DNA of 64,000 nucleotides, from positions 496,001 to 560,000 of the forward strand of contig JACKDF010000003.1 in NCBI GenBank assembly GCA_020633655.1, given 5' to 3'. Position numbers and translations under genes: made by a program. Shown here piece by piece: positions 55,060-63,989 of the stretch. Below the pieces are notes generated by a model, which did no database searches, was not told where the DNA came from, and saw only the letters and a program-made list of their open reading frames with translations. This stretch comes from Deferribacteres bacterium (GTDB lineage Bacteria > Zhuqueibacterota > Zhuqueibacteria > Zhuqueibacterales > Geothermadaptataceae). Position 1 is the first letter of the stretch. Every line of letters starts with the position of its first letter.

Positions 55060-55893
55060 TTACACACCACTGAATGCGGAGAATCCACCATCGATGGGAA
55101 TGATGGTGCCAGTGACAAAATTTGCGGCGGGGGACAGAAGCCACAGGGTTGGGCCGAGCAGGTCTTCAGGATTACCAAAGCGGGCCATCGGAGTGTGATC
55201 GATAATGGCTTTGCCGCGGGCTGTTAATTCACCGGTTTTCTCGTCTGTCAACAGGAAGCGATTCTGGTTGGTGAGAAAAAATCCCGGCGCGATAGCATTG
55301 ACACGAATATTCGGACTGTATTCCTGCGCCAGATGTACAGCCAGCCACTGGGTGAAATTGCTTACGGCTGCTTTTCCGGCAGAATAGGCTGGAATCCGGG
55401 TCAAGGGACGGAAGGCATTCATGGAAGAAATATTGAGAATGTTTCCTGCGCCGTTATCTGCAAAATGTCTGGCAAAAATCTGGCTTGGAATGACTGTACC
55501 CAAAAGGTTCAGGTCCATCACAAATTTAAATGCCTCTAACGGAATATCAAAAAATGGTTTGTCCGGTGCTGTCGTCGATTTCGGGTGATTGCCACCAGCG
55601 CCGTTGATTAGTGCGTCTACTTTGCCGAATTTCGCGATGATTTCAGCCAAAGCCTTGCTCATGCTTTCCGGTTCAAGCACATTTCCTGAAGCGGTCAGGA
55701 TTCGGGATTCTTCCAAACCTTTATTGAAAAACTGGGCATCAGCCTGAGCTTTGTCCAGATCGAGAACAGCCACATTGGCGCCAGTATCCAAAAGCGCTTT
55801 CGCAATACCACTTCCCAAAACGCCAGCACCACCTGTAACTGCGATGGTCTGACCGGTAAAATCAATCATTTTATTTAATTCATTATTTGACAT
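55060..55893 (-). CDS. uxuB: SDR-type D-mannonate oxidoreductase (fructuronate reductase)
   Basis: A 277-residue short-chain dehydrogenase. Cofactor motif VTGGAGVLGSGIAKAL near 20, aspartate in AVLDLDK suggesting NAD(H), NGAGGNHPKST, ISSMNAFRPL with the catalytic serine, and YSAGKAAVSNF with tyrosine and lysine near 170. This long SDR with the GGNHP insert is the type found beside uxaC (as yjmF in Bacillus). It reduces D-fructuronate to D-mannonate. It lies in an operon after uxaC and lacI (15-base gap from lacI). Position supports the call strongly; other sugar-acid reductions cannot be excluded by sequence alone. Confidence 0.88.
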   Translation of the reverse strand: MSNNELNKMIDFTGQTIAVTGGAGVLGSGIAKALLDTGANVAVLDLDKAQADAQFFNKGLEESRILTASGNVLEPESMSKALAEIIAKFGKVDALINGAGGNHPKSTTAPDKPFFDIPLEAFKFVMDLNLLGTVIPSQIFARHFADNGAGNILNISSMNAFRPLTRIPAYSAGKAAVSNFTQWLAVHLAQEYSPNIRVNAIAPGFFLTNQNRFLLTDEKTGELTARGKAIIDHTPMARFGNPEDLLGPTLWLLSPAANFVTGTIIPIDGGFSAFSGV

Positions 55894-55908
55894 GTTGTCC
55901 TCAAATAT

Positions 55909-56913
55909 TTAAGCTGAATTGCGCACGATTAATGGAGCATCCAAAACGACTTGCTCGGGGTGACTATGCGCTGGGTTTTCAATTTGTTGCAGTAAAAGTT
56001 TCGCCGCTTTTTCCCCTAATTCCCGTGCGGGATTCATAACGGTTGTCAGGGGAATATTGGCAAAACGGGAGAAATCGATATTATCAAAACCGATGACAGC
56101 GATATCCTCCGGTATCTTGAATCCAAGTTTTTGCAATGCCTGAATAAGTCCGATTGCCAGCAGATCGTTATAACAAAAAACAGCCGTTGGCAGTTCACCC
56201 CTTTTCGAAAAAAGGTGTTCGCCGATCGAGTAGCCATCATCAAAATTCGAACCTGTACGTAAAACATATTTCTTTTGCACAGGAAGGCCAGCATCTGAAA
56301 GGGCATATTCATAACCGTGCAATCGTTGCTCGCTATTAAGCGAGTTTTCGGGTCCGGCAAAATAAGCAATGTGCTTGTGCCCCCGCTCAATTAAATACGA
56401 AACTGCACGTCGGGCGGCTTGCACATTGTCGATACAAACATTATTTGTCTTGTAATTTTTAATTTCGCCAACCGTGACCAGAGGGAATTTGCGTGAAATC
56501 AGATTCAGAATATTTTTAAAATCGCGCGTCACCCCATGCAACGGTGTCACGATGAGTCCATCAACCTGCTGACCGACAAACACATCGATGATTTTTTCTT
56601 CCTGCTCCCACAGCAATTCAGAACTGCCCAGAAAAACACTGTACCCCCGCTGGGAACAGGTATCAAAAACACCGCGCATTATTTTCGTGTAAAATGGATT
56701 ATCGATTTCTTTAATCACCAGGCCAATGCTTTTTGTGGCACGTTTTGAAAGAGAACGGGCCACATGATTTGGGCGGTAATCAAATCGCTCAATAATATCC
56801 AAAACGTTTTTGCGGGTTTTCGCTGCGACACCCGATTTTTCGTTGATCACAGCAGAAACAGTCGCCTTGGATACATTCGCCAGACGCGCGATGTCATCAA
56901 TTTTTAGTCGCAT
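55909..56913 (-). CDS. LacI-family regulator of the uronate operon
   Basis: A 334-residue repressor. Helix-turn-helix at the very N terminus (KIDDIARLANVSKATVSAVI), hinge HVARSLSKRATKSIG, then a sugar-binding-protein-like effector domain to the C terminus (FKIPEDIAVIGFDNIDFS near 270 is a family hallmark). The start codon shares a base with the uxaC stop (TAATG), so the two are translationally coupled. It most likely represses its own operon through the perfect palindrome at 58444-58457, about 100 bases before uxaC. The effector is probably a uronate or its isomerised keto form. Confidence 0.93.
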   Translation of the reverse strand: MRLKIDDIARLANVSKATVSAVINEKSGVAAKTRKNVLDIIERFDYRPNHVARSLSKRATKSIGLVIKEIDNPFYTKIMRGVFDTCSQRGYSVFLGSSELLWEQEEKIIDVFVGQQVDGLIVTPLHGVTRDFKNILNLISRKFPLVTVGEIKNYKTNNVCIDNVQAARRAVSYLIERGHKHIAYFAGPENSLNSEQRLHGYEYALSDAGLPVQKKYVLRTGSNFDDGYSIGEHLFSKRGELPTAVFCYNDLLAIGLIQALQKLGFKIPEDIAVIGFDNIDFSRFANIPLTTVMNPARELGEKAAKLLLQQIENPAHSHPEQVVLDAPLIVRNSA

Positions 56914-58340
56914 TAAAGCTTGTATGCCTTTTTCACTAAACCGGTGGTCAGTTCCTGGCTAAGCGTTTTCGCTTCTTCAAAGTCGATCATGTGTTTTGCA
57001 ACCATGCCAGCAAGGAAGTTACAATCCATGCGACGCGCTAAGTCATGGCGGGCCGGAATCGACAGCAGCGCACGTGTATCATCATTAAAGCCGGCTGTAT
57101 TGTAAATACCGGCCGTCTCCGTGACGGACTGACGATAACGAATCATGCCTTCCATACTATCGTGGAACCACCACGGCGGGCCAAGTTTCACAGCCGGATA
57201 GTGGCCGGCGAGGGGTGCCAATTCACGGGAGTACGTGGATTCGTCGAGGGTAAAAAGCAATAGTGTGAAATCCAGGTTATTGCCGTAGGCATTCAGCAAT
57301 GGGCGCAGATTATTGGTAAACTCGGTTTGCTGCGGGATGTCACAGCCCTTATCCAGGCCAAAGCGGTCGAAGACAATTTTATTGTGATTGCGCAGTGAGC
57401 CGGCATGAATTTGCATCACCAAACCATCTTCGCTGCTCATGCGAGCCATTTCCATCAGCATGTGGGCGGTAAATTTTGCGGCATCCTGTGCATCCGATTT
57501 GCCTGCGAGTGCTTTCTGAAAGATTTCTTCTGCCATCGAGGACGATAAGCGATTTGTGTATGGTGTGAGCACGCCATGGTCGGTGGCCGTCGCTCCCATG
57601 GTTTTGAAAAATGCACGCTGCTTTTCCAATGCAGTGATAAAAGATGCATAGTTCGTGATATCGATACCCGTCACCTCGCGAAGGGCATTCATATTGTGCT
57701 GCCAATCGGGGCGTGCAATATCTGTAACACCGTCGGGGCGAAATGTGGGAATGACCCGTCCCTTCCACCCGGATTCGCAAATCGTTTTGTGGTGTTCCAA
57801 ACGGGATTCGGCGGCATCGGTTGTTGATAGCAGTTCAATATGAAAACGCTCTAAAACAGCACGCGGCAAAAATTCCGGCTTTTTCAATTGTGCTTCGATG
57901 TGATCATAAAAGCGCATAGCGGATTCACTGGTCAGTTTTTCATCAATACCAAAAACTTCAACAAATTCATGGGTTAGCCAGGCAGCAGAAGGGGTGCCGG
58001 CGAAAAGATAAAAATGGTCAGCAAAAATTTGCCAAATTTTGCGATGATCGGCTTCAACAGTCGTTCCGTCACGCGTTGGGACGCCGAGGTCTTCCATCGC
58101 CACACCCTGAGAATAGAGCATACGAAAAACATAATGATCCGGAATGAGCAAAAGTTCAGTGGGATCAGGAAAGGGTTTGTTCTCCGCAAACCAGGCGGGT
58201 TCTGTATGGCCGTGGGGACTGATGATTGGTGCATTTTTAATCAACGAATACAAATCACGAGCAACATTTCGAACGGTAGGATTGGAATCAAAAAAACGGT
58301 CTTCATGCAATTTGAATGGAATCGACATATCCTGTCTCAC
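56913..58340 (-). CDS. uxaC: Glucuronate/galacturonate isomerase
   Basis: A 475-residue uronate isomerase, which converts D-glucuronate to D-fructuronate and D-galacturonate to D-tagaturonate. The amidohydrolase-fold metal motif is ISPHGHTEPAWF near residue 43. Also typical are FPDPTELLLIPDHYVFRMLYS split across the N-terminal domain, IHAGSLRNHNK and GCDIPQQTEFTNNLRPLL. The start is ambiguous: GTG at 58340 has GGAAAAG at good spacing, while ATG at 58328 has AGGA too close; I kept the GTG. It heads the operon uxaC-lacI-uxuB-gnd-gnd. Expected source of substrate: the GH28 and lyase products encoded elsewhere in the window. Confidence 0.95.
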   Translation of the reverse strand: MRQDMSIPFKLHEDRFFDSNPTVRNVARDLYSLIKNAPIISPHGHTEPAWFAENKPFPDPTELLLIPDHYVFRMLYSQGVAMEDLGVPTRDGTTVEADHRKIWQIFADHFYLFAGTPSAAWLTHEFVEVFGIDEKLTSESAMRFYDHIEAQLKKPEFLPRAVLERFHIELLSTTDAAESRLEHHKTICESGWKGRVIPTFRPDGVTDIARPDWQHNMNALREVTGIDITNYASFITALEKQRAFFKTMGATATDHGVLTPYTNRLSSSMAEEIFQKALAGKSDAQDAAKFTAHMLMEMARMSSEDGLVMQIHAGSLRNHNKIVFDRFGLDKGCDIPQQTEFTNNLRPLLNAYGNNLDFTLLLFTLDESTYSRELAPLAGHYPAVKLGPPWWFHDSMEGMIRYRQSVTETAGIYNTAGFNDDTRALLSIPARHDLARRMDCNFLAGMVAKHMIDFEEAKTLSQELTTGLVKKAYKL

Positions 58341-58443
58341 TTTCTTTTCCGTTTGGATTAAAAATTATCAATCGGCCAAAATCGGTTCATTAAACATTAA
58401 AATTATATAAAACAGCCAATTAGTTGTTGTTTTCCAGAAAAAC

Positions 58444-58457
58444 CCGAACCGGTTCGG
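58444..58457. promoter_or_regulatory. Perfect 14-base palindrome, probable LacI operator
   Basis: CCGAACCGGTTCGG is fully palindromic with a central CG step flanked by AAC/GTT, the usual form of LacI-family operators. It lies about 100 bases upstream of the uxaC start, whose operon contains a lacI gene. It is the only feature seen in the 310-base gap apart from the terminator at 58612. Confidence 0.7.
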
Positions 58458-58611
58458 ATAAAGTAAGAATAATTTTCAGATTGTCAATAAATAATTGGGT
58501 CGAAGTGAAAGCCAACTTAAGAAAATACTTCTAGAATAGTGCCAGGAGATGAAAGAGAAGAGAGAAAATTGTTTGGTATTGTATGCGAAAATTCGCCGTT
58601 AAAAGTAAATA

Positions 58612-58645
58612 TTAGCCGCCGTGGTTTGGATGCTACGGCGGCTAA
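58612..58645 (-). terminator. Rho-independent-type terminator after tal
   Basis: A perfect 11-base GC-rich stem TTAGCCGCCGT / ACGGCGGCTAA with a 12-base loop, starting six bases past the transaldolase stop. In minus orientation it is followed by TATTTACTTTT, a T-rich run. It marks the end of the kduD-uxaE-tkt-tal operon. Confidence 0.85.
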
Positions 58646-58650
58646 CAAAA

Positions 58651-59757
58651 TTACCTATTCAACAGTAAATCACGCTTCTTTGCAATAACAGCCATTAAAC
58701 TGCGAAAGGAATCGATGAATGATTGAACCCCATCGACTTGCAGTTTTTCAGCCACTTCAGTGAGAGAGATACCGAGCTCAGCAAGTTGATTAAGGCTTCC
58801 TTGTGCCGCATCAACATTGTTTGTCAGAGTCACAGCTGGTGTACCGTGATCACGGAACGCATTTAAGGTAGCCGGGGGCACGGTGTTAACCGTATCAGCG
58901 CCTATCAGTTCATCCAGGTACAAAACGTCAGAGTAGGCTGGATTTTTTGTCCCCGTGCTCGCCCAGAGCAAACGTTGTGGTTTGGCCCCGTTGTCGGCGA
59001 GTTTCCTAAAACGTGGTAAACTGAAAATACGTGAACCATCTGCATAAACTACCTTTGAATTGGCAACAGCGATTTTTCCCTGTAGCCCGCTTTCCTTTTT
59101 CCCTGCCAGAAGCTTGTCGACGGCTGAATCAACACGACTGACAAAAAAGCTGGCAACAGAAGCAATGTTGTCCACTGCCCCACCCTTTGCCACGCGATCT
59201 TCGAGACCGGCAATATAAGCTTCCGCGACCGCCTGATAGTGTTCCATAGAAAACATGAGTGTTACATTCACATTGATGCCTTCACTGATTAAGTGCCGGA
59301 CGGCAGGAATACCTTCTTTTGTCGCAGGCACTTTGATCATCAGGTTGGGTTTATCGATTTTTTGCCATAGACTCTTTGCTTCTTCGATTGTACCCTGGGT
59401 ATCCGCAGCGAGCTCGGGAGAAACTTCCACGGAAATATAGCCATCGACACCGTTGGTTTCCTCGTAAACATCGCGTAAATTGTCAGCGCCCTCCTGAATG
59501 TCTTTGATGATCAATTTCTCATAGAGGTCTGCAACGGAAACCTGTGGATTCTTTTGCAAAATATTCTGAATTGATGCGTCATAATCAGAACCAGAAGAAA
59601 TAGCTTTTTCAAAAATAGTCGGATTGGAAGTCACACCTTTAACGGCATCTTCCACAATCAACCGGCGAAGTTCGCCCGACTCAATCAGCCCCCTGCTGAT
59701 GTTGTCAAGCCAAATGCTTTGTCCGAGTTTATAGACTTCATTTAATGGATTACTCAT
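58651..59757 (-). CDS. tal: Transaldolase
   Basis: A 368-residue transaldolase, which exchanges a dihydroxyacetone unit between sedoheptulose-7-phosphate and glyceraldehyde-3-phosphate. Family segments are SIWLDNISRGLI at the N terminus, AVKGVTSNPTIFEKAI, YISVEVSPELA, the Schiff-base lysine in LMIKVPATKEGI near 140, and VASFFVSRVDSAVDK. This longer form with the LYEKLIIKDIQ insert is the one usual in actinobacteria, cyanobacteria and many others. It follows transketolase by 24 bases and ends at a strong terminator. ATG at 59757. Confidence 0.96.
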   Translation of the reverse strand: MSNPLNEVYKLGQSIWLDNISRGLIESGELRRLIVEDAVKGVTSNPTIFEKAISSGSDYDASIQNILQKNPQVSVADLYEKLIIKDIQEGADNLRDVYEETNGVDGYISVEVSPELAADTQGTIEEAKSLWQKIDKPNLMIKVPATKEGIPAVRHLISEGINVNVTLMFSMEHYQAVAEAYIAGLEDRVAKGGAVDNIASVASFFVSRVDSAVDKLLAGKKESGLQGKIAVANSKVVYADGSRIFSLPRFRKLADNGAKPQRLLWASTGTKNPAYSDVLYLDELIGADTVNTVPPATLNAFRDHGTPAVTLTNNVDAAQGSLNQLAELGISLTEVAEKLQVDGVQSFIDSFRSLMAVIAKKRDLLLNR

Positions 59758-59781
59758 TTAATATTTAACCTTCCTTTTCGC

Positions 59782-61800
59782 TTAGGCAGCAACAAAAGCT
59801 TTCACTTTTTCCGCTATACTTTTACCAGTAAAACCATATTTTTCAGCAAGAACTTTATACGGCCCCGAGGCACCGAAGCTCTCCATGCCAATCATTAATA
59901 AAGGCAGTTGGAAATAGCCTTGCCAACCGAACGGAACACCAGCTTCCACGACAACCAGTTTCTCTGTGGATTCCGGAATCACAGATCGCTGATATTCAAC
60001 GGATTGCTGCTCGAAAAGCTCTTTGCTCGGCACAGAGACGACAGAAGCGCGAATACCCTGTCCTTCGAGAATTGTTTTTGCTTCAACTGCGGGCTGCACT
60101 TCGGAGCCGCTTGCCAGGAGAACGACCTGTGGCTTGTTGTCCTTTGCTCTTGCGACAGCATACGCACCTTTGGTGATATCCTCTGTTTTGAAATCCGCTT
60201 CCCGTTGTAGTGCAGATACATTTTGCCGTGTCAGCAACAAGGAAGTCGGGCCGTTCTGGCGACGTAAAGCCATCGCCCAGCATACAGCTGTCTCGACACC
60301 ATCGGCTGGGCGCAGCGCGAGCATATTCGGGATGACGCGCAATGCTGCAATGTGCTCCACCGGCTGGTGCGTCGGGCCATCTTCACCGACAAATATACTG
60401 TCGTGTGTGAAAACGGCAATATGCTGCGCATGCATTAATGCAGCCATACGCAACGGTGGACGCATGTAATCACTGAACACCAGAAAAGTAGAGCCATAGG
60501 GAATATAACCACCATACAGCGATATACCATTGAGTACGGAACCCATCGCATGTTCACGAATACCAAAGTGAAAATTACGGCCTTCAAAATGGTTTGCCTG
60601 AACGGCCGCATAGGCTTTGAGAAATGTTTTTGTGGAGGGATCAAGATCCGCGGAACCACCGACTAACGCCGGAACTTTTTCAGCAATTTTTTGCATAATT
60701 TTTCCTGAAATTGCGCGCGTTGCGGCATCTCCTTCCGGCAGGGCAGCAATTAAATCCTGCTCAAGATTTTCAGGGATGGTTCGGTTCATCATATTTTCAT
60801 ACAACGCTGCTTTTTGCGCATTATTTTTCTGCCAGGTTGCAAAATCATCGTACCATTCCTTGGAAATTTGCAACAGTTCTTCTTTACGTTTTGCGAACAA
60901 CTGACTTACTTGTTCCGGGATATAAAAATCTTTGTCTTCGGGGAAACCGAGATTGCGTTTGGTATTTTTCAATTCCTCAGCACCTAAAGGCGCACCATGC
61001 ACTTCCGATGTGTCCTGTTTGTTCGGGCTGCCAAATCCGATATGTGTGGTTGTAATAATCAAAGTTGGTTTATTTGAAACGGACTGCGCCCGTTCGATCG
61101 CTTCCGCGATTTCATCATGATTGTGACCATCGATTTCCAGTGTATACCAGTTGTAAGCTTCAAAACGCGCTTTAACGGATTCCGAAAAGGCCAGACTGGT
61201 ATTTCCTTCGATGGTGATGCCATTGCTATCATAAAAAACGATGAGATTATCCAATTGCATGTGACCTGCCATTGACGCAGCTTCGGAGGAGACACCTTCC
61301 ATCATGTCTCCATCACCCATAAAACAATAGACATTATGGTTTCCAAACAAGTGCTCCTCGTCGGTATTGAATCGTGCTGCTGTCATCTTGGCTGCTATGG
61401 CCATACCAACGGCGTTGGCAAAGCCCTGCCCTAAGGGCCCACTCGTGGTTTCAACTCCGGGCAAACTTCCACTTTCCGGATGCCCGGCCGTGCGGCTTCC
61501 CCACTGGCGAAATTGTTTCAATTCGTCAAGAGTGACATCATAACCACTTAAATGCAGCATCGAATAGATGAGCATGGAACCATGTCCACCCGACAGAATA
61601 AAGCGGTCTCTGTTTGGCCAATCGGGTTTGTCCGGATTATGCTTCAGATATTTTGACCACAAGACATAAGCTGTATCCGCCATTCCCATTGGTAATCCCG
61701 GATGACCGGAATTGGCTTTTTGAACTCCATCAGCTGCTAAAAGGCGAATTGTGTTGGCGGTTAATTGCCCCAATTCCGAGTTTTTATTTTTTTCTTTCAT
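59782..61800 (-). CDS. tkt: Transketolase
   Basis: A 672-residue full-length thiamine-diphosphate enzyme of the non-oxidative pentose phosphate pathway. It shows NSGHPGLPMGMADTAYVLW, the pyrophosphate-binding GDGDMMEGVSSEAASMAG, and the pyrimidine domain with RNFHFGIREHAMGSVLNG (catalytic glutamate). The C-terminal domain includes LLASGSEVQPAVEA. It catalyses two-carbon transfers between xylulose-5-phosphate and aldose phosphates. It lies 45 bases after uxaE and 24 before tal, clearly one operon. ATG at 61800 with AAGAAGG upstream. Confidence 0.97.
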   Translation of the reverse strand: MKEKNKNSELGQLTANTIRLLAADGVQKANSGHPGLPMGMADTAYVLWSKYLKHNPDKPDWPNRDRFILSGGHGSMLIYSMLHLSGYDVTLDELKQFRQWGSRTAGHPESGSLPGVETTSGPLGQGFANAVGMAIAAKMTAARFNTDEEHLFGNHNVYCFMGDGDMMEGVSSEAASMAGHMQLDNLIVFYDSNGITIEGNTSLAFSESVKARFEAYNWYTLEIDGHNHDEIAEAIERAQSVSNKPTLIITTTHIGFGSPNKQDTSEVHGAPLGAEELKNTKRNLGFPEDKDFYIPEQVSQLFAKRKEELLQISKEWYDDFATWQKNNAQKAALYENMMNRTIPENLEQDLIAALPEGDAATRAISGKIMQKIAEKVPALVGGSADLDPSTKTFLKAYAAVQANHFEGRNFHFGIREHAMGSVLNGISLYGGYIPYGSTFLVFSDYMRPPLRMAALMHAQHIAVFTHDSIFVGEDGPTHQPVEHIAALRVIPNMLALRPADGVETAVCWAMALRRQNGPTSLLLTRQNVSALQREADFKTEDITKGAYAVARAKDNKPQVVLLASGSEVQPAVEAKTILEGQGIRASVVSVPSKELFEQQSVEYQRSVIPESTEKLVVVEAGVPFGWQGYFQLPLLMIGMESFGASGPYKVLAEKYGFTGKSIAEKVKAFVAA

Positions 61801-61845
61801 ATTGTTACCTTCTTTATTTTAGTTATTTAGTGCTTTATCATCATT

Positions 61846-63093
61846 TTACAGAAATAACGGTTTAATATGTCGTTCAAATATATTGAAAGTCACATTTTTC
61901 GCAATCACTTCTTCGTATTTTTCAAGTGCATGCACGTAAATGCTTCCCATTTCTGCTGCTATTTTGTAGCCGACATGAATCAATTGGCGGAAATTCAAAT
62001 CGTAAGCTGGATTTGATTGATCATGACGCAAAGCAGCTAAAAACCGTTCACTGCTCCAATTTGCTACCTCCTCAATTGCCGGCAATTGATTTTTATCGAT
62101 ATCCAGCACAGTTGCGTAAGGCGCTGTGAGCTCCTCAAATCTGCCCATCGATTTTTCATAGATTTTTTTCGCGATTCCAAGACCTTCACCGCCAGCTTCT
62201 GCCAGTCCAATAACTTCTTCAAGCCAGGTCGTGCCAGCTGTTTTGATATGCAAGCCAACATTATATTTCTGAATGGCCTCACGAATTATCGGATAGATAG
62301 AAAATTTATCGCTACCAGAATGAACGCTTAACTTCAAATTCGAGGGCAGACCAAATTTTTCAACAGCCAATTTGATCACTGCAATGTCCTGCTCAAATTC
62401 ATTCCTGAAAAGATTGAGATCACCGACATAATCGACACCTTTATTGAAGCGGCCACTAAATTTTGGAGCAATGGTCTGAACCGGTATTTTCTCCGCAGCG
62501 ATTGCAGAGAGAATAAAAAACAGCTCAATAGGCGATTGTGCTTCATCGGTTTCGTCCATTGAAATCTCAATAACTGGATTTTGTCCGACTTTCTTCTTGC
62601 TGATATGCTGATAAATTTTGGCTGCTTCTTTTACCGCAAACAAATATTTTCCAGCAATTTTCGCAATAAGTTCTTCGGTCACTTCGAACATCTGATTCAT
62701 ACCAGGCAGCAGAAGTGTACCAATGAATTTTTTATTGTCTCTCACAAACGCATCGATGTCCGCCGGTAATGCCTGTTCACCAATAAAATCGGCAACATCC
62801 AAAGTAAAAAAATCACTGGTTTCAAGAAAGAAATCGACCGTTTTGAGTCCAATGTGATCCGCATCAACGAAGTAGCTTGCCTGCCAGTTCAATTCTTTAA
62901 CAGCCTGATCCGCCTGGATACGCGTGGACACTGGCTGGCTTTTGATTGTTGTGTGTTCCCGATAAGACTTATTCCAAACCGGTGTGAGATTAACTCCCTT
63001 TTCTTTTGCTTTCATAAGCGCACTTAATTGTGCTTTGGCCTGATGAGAAAAACGATCACCAATGCCGAATGAGTATTTACCTAACTGCTCCAT
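61846..63093 (-). CDS. uxaE: D-tagaturonate epimerase
   Basis: A 415-residue protein of the UxaE family (first known from Thermotoga), which epimerises D-tagaturonate to D-fructuronate. This lets galacturonate join the glucuronate branch and replaces the UxaB/UxaA route. Recognisable segments are YSFGIGDRFSHQAKAQL at the N terminus, YFVDADHIGLKTVDFF, EISMDETDEAQSP, APKFSGRFNKGVDYVGD, KLSVHSGSDKFSIYP and GLHIKTAGTTWLEE. The histidines and acidic residues in these are probably metal ligands. It is somewhat shorter than some family members. It lies 42 bases after kduD and 45 before tkt. ATG at 63093. Confidence 0.92.
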   Translation of the reverse strand: MEQLGKYSFGIGDRFSHQAKAQLSALMKAKEKGVNLTPVWNKSYREHTTIKSQPVSTRIQADQAVKELNWQASYFVDADHIGLKTVDFFLETSDFFTLDVADFIGEQALPADIDAFVRDNKKFIGTLLLPGMNQMFEVTEELIAKIAGKYLFAVKEAAKIYQHISKKKVGQNPVIEISMDETDEAQSPIELFFILSAIAAEKIPVQTIAPKFSGRFNKGVDYVGDLNLFRNEFEQDIAVIKLAVEKFGLPSNLKLSVHSGSDKFSIYPIIREAIQKYNVGLHIKTAGTTWLEEVIGLAEAGGEGLGIAKKIYEKSMGRFEELTAPYATVLDIDKNQLPAIEEVANWSSERFLAALRHDQSNPAYDLNFRQLIHVGYKIAAEMGSIYVHALEKYEEVIAKNVTFNIFERHIKPLFL

Positions 63094-63135
63094 TTATAAA
63101 GATCACCTTTCTTATTTTATATATTAAAACGCAAA

Positions 63136-63897
63136 TTAGCGGGACAGCCATCCCCCATCGACCGCGATGGTATATCCGTTGATATAATTCGATGCCGGAG
63201 AGGCGAGAAACACAACGGCACCTTGTAAATCCTTTGGTTCACCCCACCGTGCAGCCGGTATGCGATCGAGAATTGCTTTGTTGCGATCCGGATCTTCACG
63301 TAAGGCTTTGGTGTTATCGGTGGCCATGTAACCCGGTGCAATTGCGTTAACATTGATATTGTAAGGCGCTAATTCATTTGCCATCAGGCGGGTCAAACCC
63401 ATCACTGCACTTTTTGAAGCGGTGTAAGAGGGAACCAATATACCACCCTGAAATGACAACATCGATGCAATATTAACGATTTTTCCGCCTTCGCGCTGCT
63501 TAATCAAATATTTCGCAACAGCCTGCGACAGAAAAAAAAGTGACTTCTGGTTGATATTTATCACGTCGTCCCAATCCTTTTCTGTAAATTCCGGCAAAGG
63601 CGCACGACGAATAATACCAGCGTTGTTTACGAGAATATCAATCCGTCCATAGGCTTTGTGGGCTGTTTCGATGATGTCCGGAATACCATCCTGAGTCACG
63701 AGGTCAGACTGAATACTTACGCATTTCTCACCCGTGCCATCGATTAAGGCACATGTCGAACCCATTGGATCGCGATCGACTGTCACTATTTTCGCTCCTG
63801 CTTCGGCTAAACCCATGGCCATACCCTGGCCTAATCCTCGCGAAGCTCCGGTAACGATGGCAACTTTTCCATCTAATTTAAATTGATCAAGAATCAT
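63136..63897 (-). CDS. kduD: KduD-type SDR: 2-dehydro-3-deoxy-D-gluconate 5-dehydrogenase
   Basis: A 253-residue short-chain dehydrogenase. Cofactor motif VTGASRGLGQGMAMGL near 16, NNAGIIRRAPLPEF (the IIRRAP segment is characteristic of KduD), the catalytic serine in NIASMLSFQGG and YTASKSAVMG with tyrosine and lysine near 159, ending GYTIAVDGGWLSR. KduD reduces 2,5-diketo-3-deoxygluconate, formed by KduI from unsaturated uronates after pectate or alginate lyase action, to KDG for the kinase at 39794. KduI itself is not in the window. First gene in the window of the kduD-uxaE-tkt-tal operon. ATG at 63897 with GAGGAG upstream. Confidence 0.88.
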   Translation of the reverse strand: MILDQFKLDGKVAIVTGASRGLGQGMAMGLAEAGAKIVTVDRDPMGSTCALIDGTGEKCVSIQSDLVTQDGIPDIIETAHKAYGRIDILVNNAGIIRRAPLPEFTEKDWDDVININQKSLFFLSQAVAKYLIKQREGGKIVNIASMLSFQGGILVPSYTASKSAVMGLTRLMANELAPYNINVNAIAPGYMATDNTKALREDPDRNKAILDRIPAARWGEPKDLQGAVVFLASPASNYINGYTIAVDGGWLSR

Positions 63898-63952
63898 ATT
63901 TTCTGCTCCTCATTATTTATTCGAACTCTGGCGAGACGGTCGAAAAATATGC

Positions 63953-63989
63953 AAATTCGGATCCTTAGCTTGCCGAAGGATTCGAATTT
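63953..63989 (-). terminator. Hairpin, probable terminator of the gene beyond the right edge
   Basis: The arms AAATTCGGATCCTT and AAGGATTCGAATTT pair over 13 of 14 positions around a nine-base loop. Read on the minus strand it is followed by GCATATTTTT. It lies upstream of kduD and so would end a minus-strand gene located outside the window, making kduD the likely operon start. Confidence 0.65.
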
